A stretch of DNA of 43,536 nucleotides. Source: Chromobacterium haemolyticum DSM 19808. GTDB lineage: Bacteria; Pseudomonadota; Gammaproteobacteria; Burkholderiales; Chromobacteriaceae. The DNA lies in assembly GCF_000711885.1 (NCBI RefSeq), contig NZ_KL543996.1, positions 1 to 43,536 of the forward strand. Direction: 5' to 3'. This document shows, piece after piece, positions 33,295-41,658 of the stretch. How positions within the stretch are numbered: the stretch's first letter is position 1; every line of letters begins with the position of its first letter. The position numbers were made by a program, and so were the translations under genes. The notes beneath the pieces were generated by a model. It worked only from the letters and a program-made list of their open reading frames with translations, made no database searches and was not told the origin of the DNA.

Positions 33295-34668
33295 ATGGCA
33301 GGGATAACAACATCGGTCGGCTCGCTCGACGTCCAAACCATCGTAAGCCAACTGATGGCGATCGATTCCCGGCCATTGGTCGCCAGTCAGAAGAAACTGG
33401 AGGGCTATAACACCCAGCTGAGCGATCTTGGCAAGATCGGTTCCGCACTGTCTGCGCTGCAAAGCGCAATCACCAGCTTGTCGTCGGGATCGTTCTTGCA
33501 AGCGTTCAAGGTGTCCTCCAGCGACACCTCGGTAGCGGGAGTCAGCACCACCTCCGGTGGCGTGAATGGCACTTATGTCGTCAACGTAGCCAAACTGGCG
33601 ACCTCTCGGCAATTGGTGTTTGACCAGTTCAACGGCGCCGATATCAAAGATGCGAAAACGGAAATCACCGGCGCGCCCAGTGAACTGAAGTTCACCATCA
33701 ATGGCAAGGAACAGACGGTCAAGCTCAAGGATAATCCGGGCGATAAAGTCACCTTGCAGTCCATTTCAGACAAGATCAACGCCGAGGGCATGGGGGTTAA
33801 CGCCTCTGTGGTTAAAAACGGCGATAACTATAAGCTGGTGGTGGCGTCGACCGCGTCCGGCACCGACAATAAATTCACCATTAGCGCTGGGGGTACCGAT
33901 TCGGGTTCAACCAGCGGTTCGACGCTGGCGGGTTTGACGCAAAGTTCGACAGCCGCTAATGAGTCCAAGGACGCAGGCAATGCTGACTTGACCGTGAACG
34001 GCGTTCAGGTGTCTTCCGGTAGTAATAAAGTCAGCAATGCGATTCCAGGGGTTGACCTGGATCTGTACAAAGGCGGGGCAGGCGTTTCCACTACGGTGAC
34101 GCTGAATCAGGACACCGCGGGGATCGGTAAGAATCTACAAAGTTTTGTCGACGCGTATAATCAAGTGCTGAGCTCGATCAAAGACGCGCGTGGCGGCAGC
34201 ATGAAGGGCAATGCTTCGGTTTTGTCGATTCAGCAAAAACTACAGGATGTGTTGACCAAGTCTATCCCCGGAGTCGATCCGGTGAACTCCTATGCATACC
34301 TGTCCCAGGTTGGGATTGCCATTCAAAAGGACGGTACTCTCAAGCTGGATCAGACCAAGTTCAATGATGCTCTGAAAAAAGATCCGACCGCGGTCAAAAA
34401 TCTATTCGGAAATACCAGCACTACCGGGATTGCGCAGTTGTTGAATAGAGAAATCAATAGCCTGCTAGGTCCCACCGGAGTCGTGGAAAGCAGCAAGACT
34501 TCTATCAATACGCGCATTAGTACCGAGAAAGCTTCACAAGACGCGTTGACTGCCCGGCTGGCTGCGCGGCAGAAACAATATATCCAGCAATACACCGCAC
34601 TGAACTCGACATTATCTAAAATGACCGCCGCCACCAATAATCTTAGCGGTTTGATGTCTCAAGTATGA
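33295..34668 (+). CDS. fliD: Flagellar filament cap protein FliD (HAP2)
   Basis: The cap complex at the filament tip that folds newly exported flagellin into place. The 457-residue protein has the N-terminal FliD domain (AGITTSVGSLDVQTIVSQLM, SRPLVASQKKLEGY), a Ser/Thr/Gly-rich central part and a C-terminal coiled-coil domain ending QQYTALNSTLSKMTAATNNL with a hydrophobic LMSQV tail. Length is typical. Start: ATG at 33295 has AAAGGG eight bases upstream; two further upstream codons (GTG at 33286, ATG at 33289) overlap or crowd that site. FliS follows after 82 bases. Confidence 0.96.
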   Translation: MAGITTSVGSLDVQTIVSQLMAIDSRPLVASQKKLEGYNTQLSDLGKIGSALSALQSAITSLSSGSFLQAFKVSSSDTSVAGVSTTSGGVNGTYVVNVAKLATSRQLVFDQFNGADIKDAKTEITGAPSELKFTINGKEQTVKLKDNPGDKVTLQSISDKINAEGMGVNASVVKNGDNYKLVVASTASGTDNKFTISAGGTDSGSTSGSTLAGLTQSSTAANESKDAGNADLTVNGVQVSSGSNKVSNAIPGVDLDLYKGGAGVSTTVTLNQDTAGIGKNLQSFVDAYNQVLSSIKDARGGSMKGNASVLSIQQKLQDVLTKSIPGVDPVNSYAYLSQVGIAIQKDGTLKLDQTKFNDALKKDPTAVKNLFGNTSTTGIAQLLNREINSLLGPTGVVESSKTSINTRISTEKASQDALTARLAARQKQYIQQYTALNSTLSKMTAATNNLSGLMSQV

Positions 34669-34750
34669 ATTTGGTCTCTCGTCATGACTTTACGCTGAGG
34701 TCGGATAGGGCTGAACCGCCCGCCGACTTGGCATTGCCGGTGGTAACACT

Positions 34751-35176
34751 ATGCTGAACTCCAGAATGTTGAAGCAATTCAACAAGGCTTATGAAAACGA
34801 CGCCTTGAAGGCCGCGGTATACGGCGCCAGCCCGATCGGGATCGTGGTCATGCTGTACGAAGGCGCGATCAAGGCGATCATGTCCGCTAGTATTGCGATC
34901 GAAGCTCAGCGCTTTGACGAAAAGGCACGCATGATTTCGAAGGCAATGGACATCATCGAAGGCCTGCGCATCGCTTTGGATGTCGAGGCAGGCAGCGAGG
35001 CAGCCGTCAATCTGAACGAGCTCTACCTCTATATGAAGACGCGTTTGGGGCGGGCTAGCCTTAAGAACGATCTGGAAATCCTGGCTGAGGTACGTGGGTT
35101 GTTGGAAACCATTCTTCCCGCCTGGCAGCAGGTGGATCGCAGCCAGCCCGCGGCCAGCGCGGCGGCGGGCGCATGA
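34751..35176 (+). CDS. fliS: Flagellin export chaperone FliS
   Basis: A small cytoplasmic chaperone that binds the C-terminus of flagellin and prevents early assembly. The 141-residue protein is all-helical with the family's KQFNKAYENDAL start, SPIGIVVMLYEGAIKAI and a helical body ending LETILPAWQQV. The tail is Ala-rich. The ribosome site is weak at 34751; an in-frame ATG at 34766 is possible. The stop overlaps the fliT ATG (ATGA). Confidence 0.95.
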   Translation: MLNSRMLKQFNKAYENDALKAAVYGASPIGIVVMLYEGAIKAIMSASIAIEAQRFDEKARMISKAMDIIEGLRIALDVEAGSEAAVNLNELYLYMKTRLGRASLKNDLEILAEVRGLLETILPAWQQVDRSQPAASAAAGA

Positions 35177-35502
35177 AGGTGACGACGCGCGCGACTGCCT
35201 TGGTTCAACTGGTGGAGGAACTGGAGGCCTTGACGCCCCAGGTGTCCGCTGCGGTGTCCGCCAAGGACTATGAGCGTTTCAGCGCCTTGCAGGCGCAGCA
35301 GGAAAAGCTGATGTCCCGGCTGCTGACTTCGCTCACCCAGGAGGCGCTGTCCGGCCTGGAGGGCACTCAGCGCGACAGGCTGCGCGAACTGGTGCGGCGG
35401 CGCGAGGCCATCCAGGCCGATCTGGCGCAATGGTCAGAGGCGCTTCGCTCGGAACTGGTGCTGATCAATCAGAATTCTCGGGTGCTCAAACACTATCGTT
35501 GA
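35173..35502 (+). CDS. fliT: FliT-type flagellar chaperone
   Basis: A 109-residue helical protein directly coupled to fliS. FliT escorts FliD to the export gate and in enterobacteria also restrains FlhDC. Sequence support is mainly the operon position, length and helical heptads (LVQLVEELEALTPQVSAAVSAKDYERF to NQNSRVLKHYR); FliT proteins are poorly conserved. Only overall role is inferred. Confidence 0.8.
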   Translation: MKVTTRATALVQLVEELEALTPQVSAAVSAKDYERFSALQAQQEKLMSRLLTSLTQEALSGLEGTQRDRLRELVRRREAIQADLAQWSEALRSELVLINQNSRVLKHYR

Positions 35503-35562
35503 CCGCAAGCCGCCGGGATCGCCCAGCCGGGACGGCGGGGATGATTTGATGGCGGGTTGGCC

Positions 35563-35591
35563 TTGGGTTGTTGGAGGTTTCGCCATAAAAT
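35563..35591 (+). promoter_or_regulatory. Possible sigma-70 promoter before the DUF2802 gene
   Basis: TTGGGT (35563-35568) stands 17 bases before TAAAAT (35586-35591), 36 bases before the ATG of the DUF2802 gene. The -10 is good and the -35 weak. It would allow the three following genes to be expressed apart from the fliD-fliS-fliT unit. Confidence 0.4.
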
Positions 35592-35627
35592 TAAGTCACG
35601 GCGGAAACTCTTCCATGGGGAACCAAG

Positions 35628-35981
35628 ATGTCCGGCACCTTCTTCCCATACCTGATGGTTGTGCTCTGGCTGATGCTGGCCATGGCGGTGGCCTATGTTT
35701 ACTGGCGCGTGCTGCGCCTGGAAACCAAACGCGACAGCTTGACCACCATGTATCTCGACCAGCAGCAACAGCAGATCAGCGCTATGCAGCGGGATATGTC
35801 GCGCCTATTGTCCCGCATGGAACAGCAGGCGCACGGGGATGTCGGGCTCAGTCCTTACAACCAGGCTATCGAGATGATTCGCCAGGGCCTGACGGCTTCC
35901 GAAGTGGCCTCCCGCTGCGGCATTTCCCGCAGCGAGGCCGAGTTGATCGTTTCCCTGTACCGAAATAGTCCCACCTCATGA
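35628..35981 (+). CDS. DUF2802 membrane-anchored protein
   Basis: A 117-residue protein with one N-terminal transmembrane helix (about 7-27, YLMVVLWLMLAMAVAYVYW), a Gln-rich coiled coil (about 35-70) and a C-terminal domain AIEMIRQGLTASEVASRCGISRSEAELI that resembles a helix-turn-helix. This is the DUF2802 arrangement. Such proteins occur in the flagellar/chemotaxis regions of beta- and gammaproteobacteria, role unknown. The stop overlaps the ATG of the FliK-like gene (ATGA), so the two are coupled. Confidence 0.85.
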   Translation: MSGTFFPYLMVVLWLMLAMAVAYVYWRVLRLETKRDSLTTMYLDQQQQQISAMQRDMSRLLSRMEQQAHGDVGLSPYNQAIEMIRQGLTASEVASRCGISRSEAELIVSLYRNSPTS

Positions 35982-36991
35982 TTCCGTCAATCAATACCGG
36001 CGTCTTGCCGGCGCAGCAGATCAACTCCTCGCAGTTGTTGGGCGAGGGAGCCAAGCTGTTGCTGGAAACCGCGACGCTGCCCAGCCGCTTGCCGACGCTG
36101 TTGTTGGGCGAGCAGGTGACCGCGCGCGTAGCGGATCGGCTGGACAATAACCAGCTGGCGGTATTGATCAAGAATGCGCTGTTTACTCTGAATCTGCCTC
36201 AGGGAGCGACGGTCAGCGGGGATACCCTGCAGCTGAAGGTTGCGTCGTTGCAGCCGGCGCTGACCTTCTTATTGCAGGATGGCAGCAAGGAAAGCGCGGA
36301 GCAAAGCAAGAGCAGCTCGGTGCAAGTGGCCTTGAGCCCGGCTTCCCGCTATCTGACGCATCTGTTGTCCACCCAGACCAGCGACGCCGGCAAGCCGGTG
36401 CTGGTCAATGCGGCACAGCAGCCGCCGCCCAAGGTGGCGGAGGATTTGCAGCAGGGTGTGGCCAAGAGCGGCTTGTTTTATGAGTCTCATCTGAAGGACT
36501 TCGCCGACGGCCGCACCAGTCTGGCCGAAATCAAGCAGGAACCGCAAGCCAAAATGAGCCAGACGCTGGCAAGCGCCGAGCACGCCGCGGCTAGCGCGCG
36601 GCCGCAGGCTCAGGAACTGGGCAATCTGGTGCAAAGACAGCTCAATGGCTTGGAAAACCAGCAGCTGCAGTTTCAAGGCATGGCTTGGCCCGGCCAGCCG
36701 ATGCAAATGGTGATTGAGCAGGAAAAGGCCGAGGCCGACCGGGAGGGTAATGGCCAGCAGGAGATGCAGGCCTGGTCCACCAATCTATCCTTGAACCTGC
36801 CGGCCTTGGGCGGCATGGCGGCGCGCATCCGTCTGGTGGGCCAGACGGTGCAGGTGTCTTTTGCCGCCGAAGACGAGCAGGCGGGACAGCTGATCACTCA
36901 AAACGCCAGCCGGCTGGAGGCGGGCTTGGCCTCGGCCGGCCTGGCCTTGGCTAGCTTGGTGGTGAAGGACGATGGCGCGGCCGCCGAGTGA
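35978..36991 (+). CDS. fliK: FliK-type flagellar hook-length control protein
   Basis: A 337-residue protein with a Gln/Ala-rich variable body and a C-terminal Flg_hook domain (about 245-330: STNLSLNLPALGGMAARIRLVGQTVQVSFAAEDEQAGQLI). FliK measures the hook and, through this C-terminal domain, switches the export gate by acting on FlhB. It is shorter than the 400-450 residues of many main FliK proteins and may be a second copy. Notably the next gene encodes a stand-alone FlhB C-terminal domain, the direct FliK partner, overlapping by 20 bases. Confidence 0.8.
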   Translation: MIPSINTGVLPAQQINSSQLLGEGAKLLLETATLPSRLPTLLLGEQVTARVADRLDNNQLAVLIKNALFTLNLPQGATVSGDTLQLKVASLQPALTFLLQDGSKESAEQSKSSSVQVALSPASRYLTHLLSTQTSDAGKPVLVNAAQQPPPKVAEDLQQGVAKSGLFYESHLKDFADGRTSLAEIKQEPQAKMSQTLASAEHAAASARPQAQELGNLVQRQLNGLENQQLQFQGMAWPGQPMQMVIEQEKAEADREGNGQQEMQAWSTNLSLNLPALGGMAARIRLVGQTVQVSFAAEDEQAGQLITQNASRLEAGLASAGLALASLVVKDDGAAAE

Positions 36992-37313
36992 GGACAAGCG
37001 CCGCTCGGCGGTGGCTTTGTCTTACCAGGAGGGCCACCGCTCTCCCAAGGTTGTCGCCAAGGGCTACGGCGAGCTGGCCGAGCGCATCATCGACCGCGCC
37101 CGGGAAGCCGGCGTGTTCGTCCATGATTCCCCGGAGCTGGTGTCCTTGCTGATGCAGGTGGACCTGGATAAGAACATCCCGCCGGAACTCTACCGCGCGG
37201 TAGCCGAGGTGCTGGCCTTCGTCTATTTTCTGGAGCATCACGCCTCCGGCAAGGATTATGAGTTCGAGGCCTGGTTGGGCGGGCGGAAGCCGGCACCCTT
37301 GCCCGAGCCCTGA
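36972..37313 (+). CDS. Stand-alone FlhB C-terminal (EscU/YscU-type) domain protein
   Basis: A 113-residue soluble protein that matches only the cytoplasmic domain of FlhB. RRSAVALSYQEGHRSPKVVAKGYGELAERIIDRAREAGVFVHDSPELVSLLMQVDLDKNIPPELYRAVAEVLAFVY follows the same order in two pieces of the family. The self-cleaving NPTH site of full FlhB is absent: the equivalent position reads ALSYQEG. Such FlhB-like paralogues can replace the cleaved FlhB fragment in other bacteria. It starts inside the FliK-like gene, so the two partners are made together. The Pro-rich tail PAPLPEP is unlike FlhB. Confidence 0.88.
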   Translation: MARPPSEDKRRSAVALSYQEGHRSPKVVAKGYGELAERIIDRAREAGVFVHDSPELVSLLMQVDLDKNIPPELYRAVAEVLAFVYFLEHHASGKDYEFEAWLGGRKPAPLPEP

Positions 37314-37395
37314 TTTCCCTCCGCCGCGCGCTGGCGTTGCGGCGCGCTTCCCCTTATCCTCGATGAATGTCGTCGTTTTCATCGTGGAGTCGCAA

Positions 37396-38262
37396 ATGAA
37401 AGTCGGTTATATCGGTCTGGGCATCATGGGCCGTCCCTGCGTATTGAATCTGCTGAAGGCGGGCCATCAGGTGGCGGTGTGGGCGCGCAGCCGCGAACGG
37501 GCGGAGGATGTGTTGCAGGCCGGCGCCAGTTGGGCGGCCAGCCCGGCCGCGCTGGCAGGCCAGGTTGAGCTGTTGATCACCAATGTGTCGGATACCGCGG
37601 ATGTTGAGCAGGTGTTGCTGGGCGAGGAAGGCGCGGTTCACGGAGCCGGCGCGGGCCTGGTATGCGCCGATATGAGCACCATCGCACCCAATGGCGCGCG
37701 CCGCATTGCGGAAAAGTTGGCGTCTTTCGGCGTGGACTTCCTGGACTGCCCGGTTTCCGGAGGCGAGGTGGGCGCTGTCAACGGCACGCTGACCATCATG
37801 GTTGGCGGCAAGGCGGAAGCCTTGGAGCGGGCGCGGCCGGCCTTGCAGGCCATGGGGCAAACCATTACCCATATCGGCGCCAGCGGCGCCGGTCAGGTGG
37901 CCAAGGCCTGCAATCAGATCGCGGTCGGCGTCGGGGTTGCCGCGGTGGCGGAAATCATGAAGCTGGCCCAGGCCTGCAATGTCGATCCCGCGCCGGTACG
38001 AGCGGCCTTGCTGGGCGGTTTTGCGCAGAGCAAAGTGCTAGATATCCACGGCCAGCGGATGATAGATGACAATTACGCGCCAGGCTTCAAGGCTAAGTTG
38101 CACGCCAAGGACATGCGCATCGTGCTGGAGACGGCGCGCGAGCAGGGCATCCGTTTGCCGGAAGCCGAACGGGTATCGGGCCTGATCGATCAGCTAGTGG
38201 CCGAGGGCGAGGGCGAGTTGGATTCGTCGGCGATCGCCAGGTTGATCTGGCGGCAGAACTGA
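37396..38262 (+). CDS. Beta-hydroxyacid dehydrogenase (3-hydroxyisobutyrate dehydrogenase / tartronate semialdehyde reductase family)
   Basis: A 288-residue NAD(P)-dependent oxidoreductase. The N-terminal Rossmann motif is VGYIGLGIMGRPCVLNLLKAGH. The family signature DCPVSGGEVGAVNGTL (about 118-133), the catalytic Lys region GAGQVAKACNQIAVGV and KAKLHAKDMRIVLETAREQGI follow. It reduces or oxidises short beta-hydroxyacids such as 3-hydroxyisobutyrate or tartronate semialdehyde; the exact substrate cannot be fixed. Start: ATG 37396 has GGAG six bases upstream and begins the Rossmann fold, while upstream in-frame codons belong to the previous gene's region. It is the last rightward gene before a second copy of the dispersed palindrome, which begins ten bases after its stop. 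Confidence 0.9.
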   Translation: MKVGYIGLGIMGRPCVLNLLKAGHQVAVWARSRERAEDVLQAGASWAASPAALAGQVELLITNVSDTADVEQVLLGEEGAVHGAGAGLVCADMSTIAPNGARRIAEKLASFGVDFLDCPVSGGEVGAVNGTLTIMVGGKAEALERARPALQAMGQTITHIGASGAGQVAKACNQIAVGVGVAAVAEIMKLAQACNVDPAPVRAALLGGFAQSKVLDIHGQRMIDDNYAPGFKAKLHAKDMRIVLETAREQGIRLPEAERVSGLIDQLVAEGEGELDSSAIARLIWRQN

Positions 38263-38272
38263 GCCGGCGGAA

Positions 38273-38413
38273 AAGAGTCTGTTCCCGATCTAGCGAGCAC
38301 GAGCGAGACAAGGCGAAAACAAGCAAAAAAGCGGAATGGTCGAGGGGGACATGAGCGTTTTGAGCTTGTTTTCGCCGTATCGACGCAGCGCAGCAGATCG
38401 GGAACAGGTGCTT
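38273..38413. repeat. Dispersed palindromic (MITE-like) element, copy B
   Basis: A 141-bp relative of the element at 5145-5292, with terminal repeats AAGAGTCTGTTCCCGATCT and (reversed) AAGCACCTGTTCCCGATCT. The core shares GCGAGCA-GAGCGAGACAAGGCG, AAAGCGGAATG, ACATGAGC, TTTTCGCCGTATCG and CGCAGCGCAGCAGAT with copy A. It lies between convergent genes and abuts a terminator hairpin. Confidence 0.8.
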
Positions 38414-38416
38414 AAG

Positions 38417-38445
38417 AAAACGGCAAGGCTCAGCCTCGCCGTTTT
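38417..38445. terminator. Bidirectional terminator between the dehydrogenase and HU genes
   Basis: AAAACGGCAAGGC pairs with GCCTCGCCGTTTT (one mismatch) around a short loop. Both strands show a T run after the stem, which fits its position between convergent genes. Confidence 0.85.
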
Positions 38446-38472
38446 CGAACAGCGGTGAGAGCTGAGAACGCT

Positions 38473-38742
38473 TCAGGCGACTTTGTCCTTCAACTGCTTG
38501 CTGGGCAGAAACACCACTTTACGCTTGGCGGCGATCTCGATGGTTTCGCCGGTCTTGGGGTTGCGGCCGGTTCGCGCGGCGCTTTCCTTGACTTTGTACT
38601 TACCCACCACGGTGGTGATTTCATCGCCCTTGGCCAACGCGTTTTGCAGCACTTCGTCAAAAGCGCCCAATACGCGGAGCACGTCGGCCTTGCTCAGGCC
38701 GGATGTTTCCGCCAATGCCGCGATCAGTTCTGCTTTGGTCAT
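38473..38742 (-). CDS. hup: Histone-like DNA-binding protein HU
   Basis: A 89-residue basic protein that binds and bends DNA as a dimer and shapes the nucleoid. It starts MTKAELIAALAETSGLSKADV, has the VGKYKVKESAARTGRNPKTGETIEI arm with the DNA-intercalating Pro, and ends KVVFLPSKQLKDKVA. Length and sequence are those of HU, not IHF. It reads leftward and is followed by the shared terminator at 38417-38445. The yicC gene lies 64 bases upstream on the same strand. It could bind some of the AT-rich DNA in the sugar island, but nothing in the sequence shows this. Confidence 0.95.
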   Translation of the reverse strand: MTKAELIAALAETSGLSKADVLRVLGAFDEVLQNALAKGDEITTVVGKYKVKESAARTGRNPKTGETIEIAAKRKVVFLPSKQLKDKVA

Positions 38743-38806
38743 GTCTTGGTCTTTCCCTAAGGTCTAGGAACGCTTGCCGCGGCGGCTTTGGCCGCCGGTT
38801 CCGTGC

Positions 38807-39673
38807 TTACTCGATATTCTGGATCTGCTCGCGCATCTGTTCGATCAGGACTTTCAGCTCTACCGAGGCTTGGGTGGTTTCGGTGGATACCGATTTGGAC
38901 CCAAGGGTGTTGGCTTCGCGGTTCAGTTCCTGCATCAGGAAGTCCAGGCGCTTGCCGGATTGGCCGCCGGCCTTCAGGATGCGGCGCACTTCGCTCAGAT
39001 GGGTGCTGAGGCGGGCCAGTTCTTCGTCGACGTCTATCTTCTGCGCGAACAGCGCGAATTCCTGCTTCAGCCGGTCTTCGTCGATATTGCCCAGCGCTTC
39101 TTGCAGGCGGCTGGACAGTTTGGACATATGGGCGTCCAGAATGGCCGGCAGCTTGGGTTTGATGGCGACGACGATGGCTTCCATGCCGGCGATGCGCTCC
39201 TCCAGCACCACCTTGAGCTTTTCGCCTTCGCGGCTACGCGAGGCGTTGAAGTCCTTCAAGGCCACGGTCAGGCTTTCCGTGCACAGTTGTTGCAGCACTT
39301 CCGGCGCCAGTTCGTTGGTTTTCATCACGCCGGGCCAGCGCATCAGTTCGCCCACGGACAGGCCGCGGTTTTCCCCTGCCTGCTCACGCACCTGCTGGGA
39401 GACTTCGATCAGGCGCTGCAGAACGCTCTGATTCAGTTCCAGCGTCGGCACGGCGCTGTCCACCTGATTGATGCCGACGCGGCATTCCAGCTTGCCGCGG
39501 CTGACTTTGGCGGAAATCAGTTCGCGCAGTTGCGGTTCGATCACGCGCAGCTCTTCCGGCAAACGCATTTGCAGATCAAGGTAGCGGTGGTTGACCGAGC
39601 GAATTTCTAGGCTAAGCAAGCCGCCGGGAAATTCCCTGCTGGTTGCGGCAAAGCCTGTCATACTTAAAATCAT
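38807..39673 (-). CDS. yicC: YicC-family endoribonuclease
   Basis: A 288-residue soluble protein of the YicC family, whose E. coli member cleaves RNA and helps degrade the small RNA RyhB. It starts ILSMTGFAATSREFPGGLLSLEIRSVNHRYLD, and ends with the family's QSGKRLDFLMQELNREANTLGSKS and a final helix. The length is normal. It is divergent from the kinase gene across a 107-base gap. In many bacteria yicC is near rph, as here. Confidence 0.94.
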   Translation of the reverse strand: MILSMTGFAATSREFPGGLLSLEIRSVNHRYLDLQMRLPEELRVIEPQLRELISAKVSRGKLECRVGINQVDSAVPTLELNQSVLQRLIEVSQQVREQAGENRGLSVGELMRWPGVMKTNELAPEVLQQLCTESLTVALKDFNASRSREGEKLKVVLEERIAGMEAIVVAIKPKLPAILDAHMSKLSSRLQEALGNIDEDRLKQEFALFAQKIDVDEELARLSTHLSEVRRILKAGGQSGKRLDFLMQELNREANTLGSKSVSTETTQASVELKVLIEQMREQIQNIE

Positions 39674-39780
39674 CAGACACCCCCTTAGATGAGCGGATTG
39701 TTTACATTCTCAAGGCTGGGCCCGAATTGCTTTGCTAAGCTCAATCCAAGGCCTGTGGACACTATAACAACTGACATCCC

Positions 39781-40731
39781 ATGACTCAATCGAACCAGCA
39801 GACAGCCCTGCCGGCCGGCTCCCGGCTGGGGGAGTACACGATTGTTCGCCAACTCTCAGTGGGCGGCTTCAGCGTGGTCTATCTGGCCTTGGACGATCAG
39901 GACAATAAGTTCGCGATCAAAGAGTACCTGCCGCGCAATTTGGCGCTGCGGGACGAGGATGGCCACGTGACGGTGCCGCACGAACTGGATCGGGAGGCTT
40001 TCAACCTGGGCTTGAAGTGTTTCTTTGAGGAAGGGCGGATTCTCTCCGGCATTTCCCACCCCACCGTGGTGCGCGTGATTAATTTCTTCCGCGCTAATCA
40101 GACGGTTTATATGGTGATGGAATACGCGGACGGCCGTTCGCTGGTGCGCGAGCTGGAACTCGCTGGTGGCCGGCTGGAGGAACGACGCTTGCGCAAATGG
40201 TTCGCCGCGCTGTTGTCCGGGCTGCGCGAAGTTCATCTGCAGCGTTTGCTGCACCTGGACATCAAGCCGGCCAATATCTATGTGCGCCGCAACGGCGCGC
40301 CGCTATTGCTGGATTTCGGCGCGGCCAGGCAGACGCTGTCTCGCCGCGACAAACATTTCGCCTCGATGTACACCCCCGGTTTCGCCGCGCCCGAGCAGTA
40401 TGAGAAAGACGCGCCGCTTGGGCCCTGGACCGACATCTACGCCTTGGGGGCCTGTCTTTACGCCTGCATGGGCGGCGGTACGCCGCAGATTTCCAAGGAA
40501 CGCAAGGAAAGCGACAGGCTGACGCCGGCGAGCAAGGCGTTTCGTCATTTGTATTCCCGCGAGTTGCTGGAGTTGACCGACCAGTGCCTGGCGCTGTCTC
40601 CGGAAGAGAGGCCGGCCACGGTGCCGGAGCTGCAAAAGCGTCTGATGGCTGAGGAGTACAGTCAGCCGGAAGAGTTGGCGGGCAGCAAGTGGGTGGGATG
40701 GATAAAAAATCTGACTGGCGGACGCTCATGA
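39781..40731 (+). CDS. Soluble serine/threonine protein kinase
   Basis: A 316-residue Hanks-type kinase without membrane or sensor domain. The glycine loop is LSVGGFSVVYLA (about 25-36), the ATP Lys is in FAIKEYLP, the catalytic loop is HLDIKPANIYV (Leu instead of the usual Arg of HRD, so not an RD-type kinase), DFG in LLDFGAARQ, and the APE motif in GFAAPEQY. A short C-terminal tail ends WIKNLTGGRS. The PP2C-type phosphatase starts 13 bases after its stop, so they are likely co-expressed as a reversible phosphorylation pair. Targets are unknown; no type VI secretion genes lie in the window. Confidence 0.93.
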   Translation: MTQSNQQTALPAGSRLGEYTIVRQLSVGGFSVVYLALDDQDNKFAIKEYLPRNLALRDEDGHVTVPHELDREAFNLGLKCFFEEGRILSGISHPTVVRVINFFRANQTVYMVMEYADGRSLVRELELAGGRLEERRLRKWFAALLSGLREVHLQRLLHLDIKPANIYVRRNGAPLLLDFGAARQTLSRRDKHFASMYTPGFAAPEQYEKDAPLGPWTDIYALGACLYACMGGGTPQISKERKESDRLTPASKAFRHLYSRELLELTDQCLALSPEERPATVPELQKRLMAEEYSQPEELAGSKWVGWIKNLTGGRS

Positions 40732-40744
40732 TGAGGGGATCGGC

Positions 40745-41626
40745 ATGAAACTATCCATTTATCAGGAAAGCCGAATCGGCGGGAGGGCGTATAACCAGGA
40801 CCGGTTGGTGATTGCGCATTCTCGCGACGCCGTGATGCTGGTGGTGGCGGACGGCATGGGCGGGCATTTGCGTGGAGAGGTGGCGGCGCAGATCACGGTG
40901 GACCTGCTCAGCGAGTTGTTCTATCAGCAAGCCACGCCGCTTTTGACGCATCCCAACCGTTTTCTGGTCAACGCGGTGAGCACCGCGCACCAGGTCATCC
41001 TCGACTATGCCGCAGATCATAGGCTGCCTGAGGTGCCAAGTACCACGGTGGTGGCCGCCATCATCCAGCAGGGTCAGTTGTATTGGTGTCATGTAGGCGA
41101 TTCCCGGCTCTATCTGCTGGATGACAAGGGGCTGCGGCTGCGTTCACGCGACCATTCTCAGGTGCAACGCCTGATCGATCAGGGCCAGTTGAGCGAGGAT
41201 GCCGCCAAGGTGCATCCGGAACGCCACAAGATCTACAACTGTCTGGGGGCGGCCAGCGATCCGGACATCGATGTCGGCGAGAAACAGAGCGTGGGCGCGG
41301 GGTGCTCCATCCTGCTGTGTTCAGATGGCCTGTGGTCGCAAGTCATGGACCCCGAACTGGAAAAGGTGTTTGTCCGCCGCAACGTCAGCCAAGTGTTGCC
41401 GGCGTTGATGAACGTGGCGGAACGCCGCGCCGGCGCGGGAGGAGACAATTTGTCCGCGGCGGCGGTGACCTTGCTGGACGAGGCGCAGGACTACGGCGAG
41501 CGCGAGGACGTGCTGGACACCGAGAAGGCGACGCCGCGTCAGCTGGGACGGATGATTCTGGATTCCAACCTGGAAACCATGCATCAGGAGATTCTGGCCA
41601 GCCGGGTAGCGGGCAAGCACGACTGA
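40745..41626 (+). CDS. PP2C-type serine/threonine phosphatase
   Basis: A 293-residue soluble metal-dependent phosphatase. It contains GRAYNQDRLV (first metal motif), VVADGMGGHLRGEVAA, PSTTVVAAII, CHVGDSRLYLL, LLCSDGLWSQV and GGDNLSAAAV, the full set of PP2C metal-binding Asp residues. The C-terminal 40 residues are an unusual extension with EDVLDTEKATPRQLGRMILDSNLETMHQEIL. It most likely reverses the neighbouring kinase. GGGGATCGGC precedes the ATG. Confidence 0.93.
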   Translation: MKLSIYQESRIGGRAYNQDRLVIAHSRDAVMLVVADGMGGHLRGEVAAQITVDLLSELFYQQATPLLTHPNRFLVNAVSTAHQVILDYAADHRLPEVPSTTVVAAIIQQGQLYWCHVGDSRLYLLDDKGLRLRSRDHSQVQRLIDQGQLSEDAAKVHPERHKIYNCLGAASDPDIDVGEKQSVGAGCSILLCSDGLWSQVMDPELEKVFVRRNVSQVLPALMNVAERRAGAGGDNLSAAAVTLLDEAQDYGEREDVLDTEKATPRQLGRMILDSNLETMHQEILASRVAGKHD

Positions 41627-41649
41627 GCGCCTGCGCCGGCTGCGACGAC

Positions 41650-41658
41650 TGTTATAAT
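41650..41658 (+). promoter_or_regulatory. Extended -10 promoter of rph
   Basis: TGTTATAAT contains a perfect TATAAT with the extended TG, 33 bases before the rph ATG. No good -35 is present, as is common for extended -10 promoters. An inverted repeat CGACGA/TCGTCG (41643-41648 and 41658-41663) surrounds it and could bind a regulator. Confidence 0.65.

Noticed and set aside
38774-39610. 278-residue plus-strand frame opposite yicC
   Set aside because: YicC is clearly recognisable on the other strand and the plus-strand frame has no motif or ribosome site.
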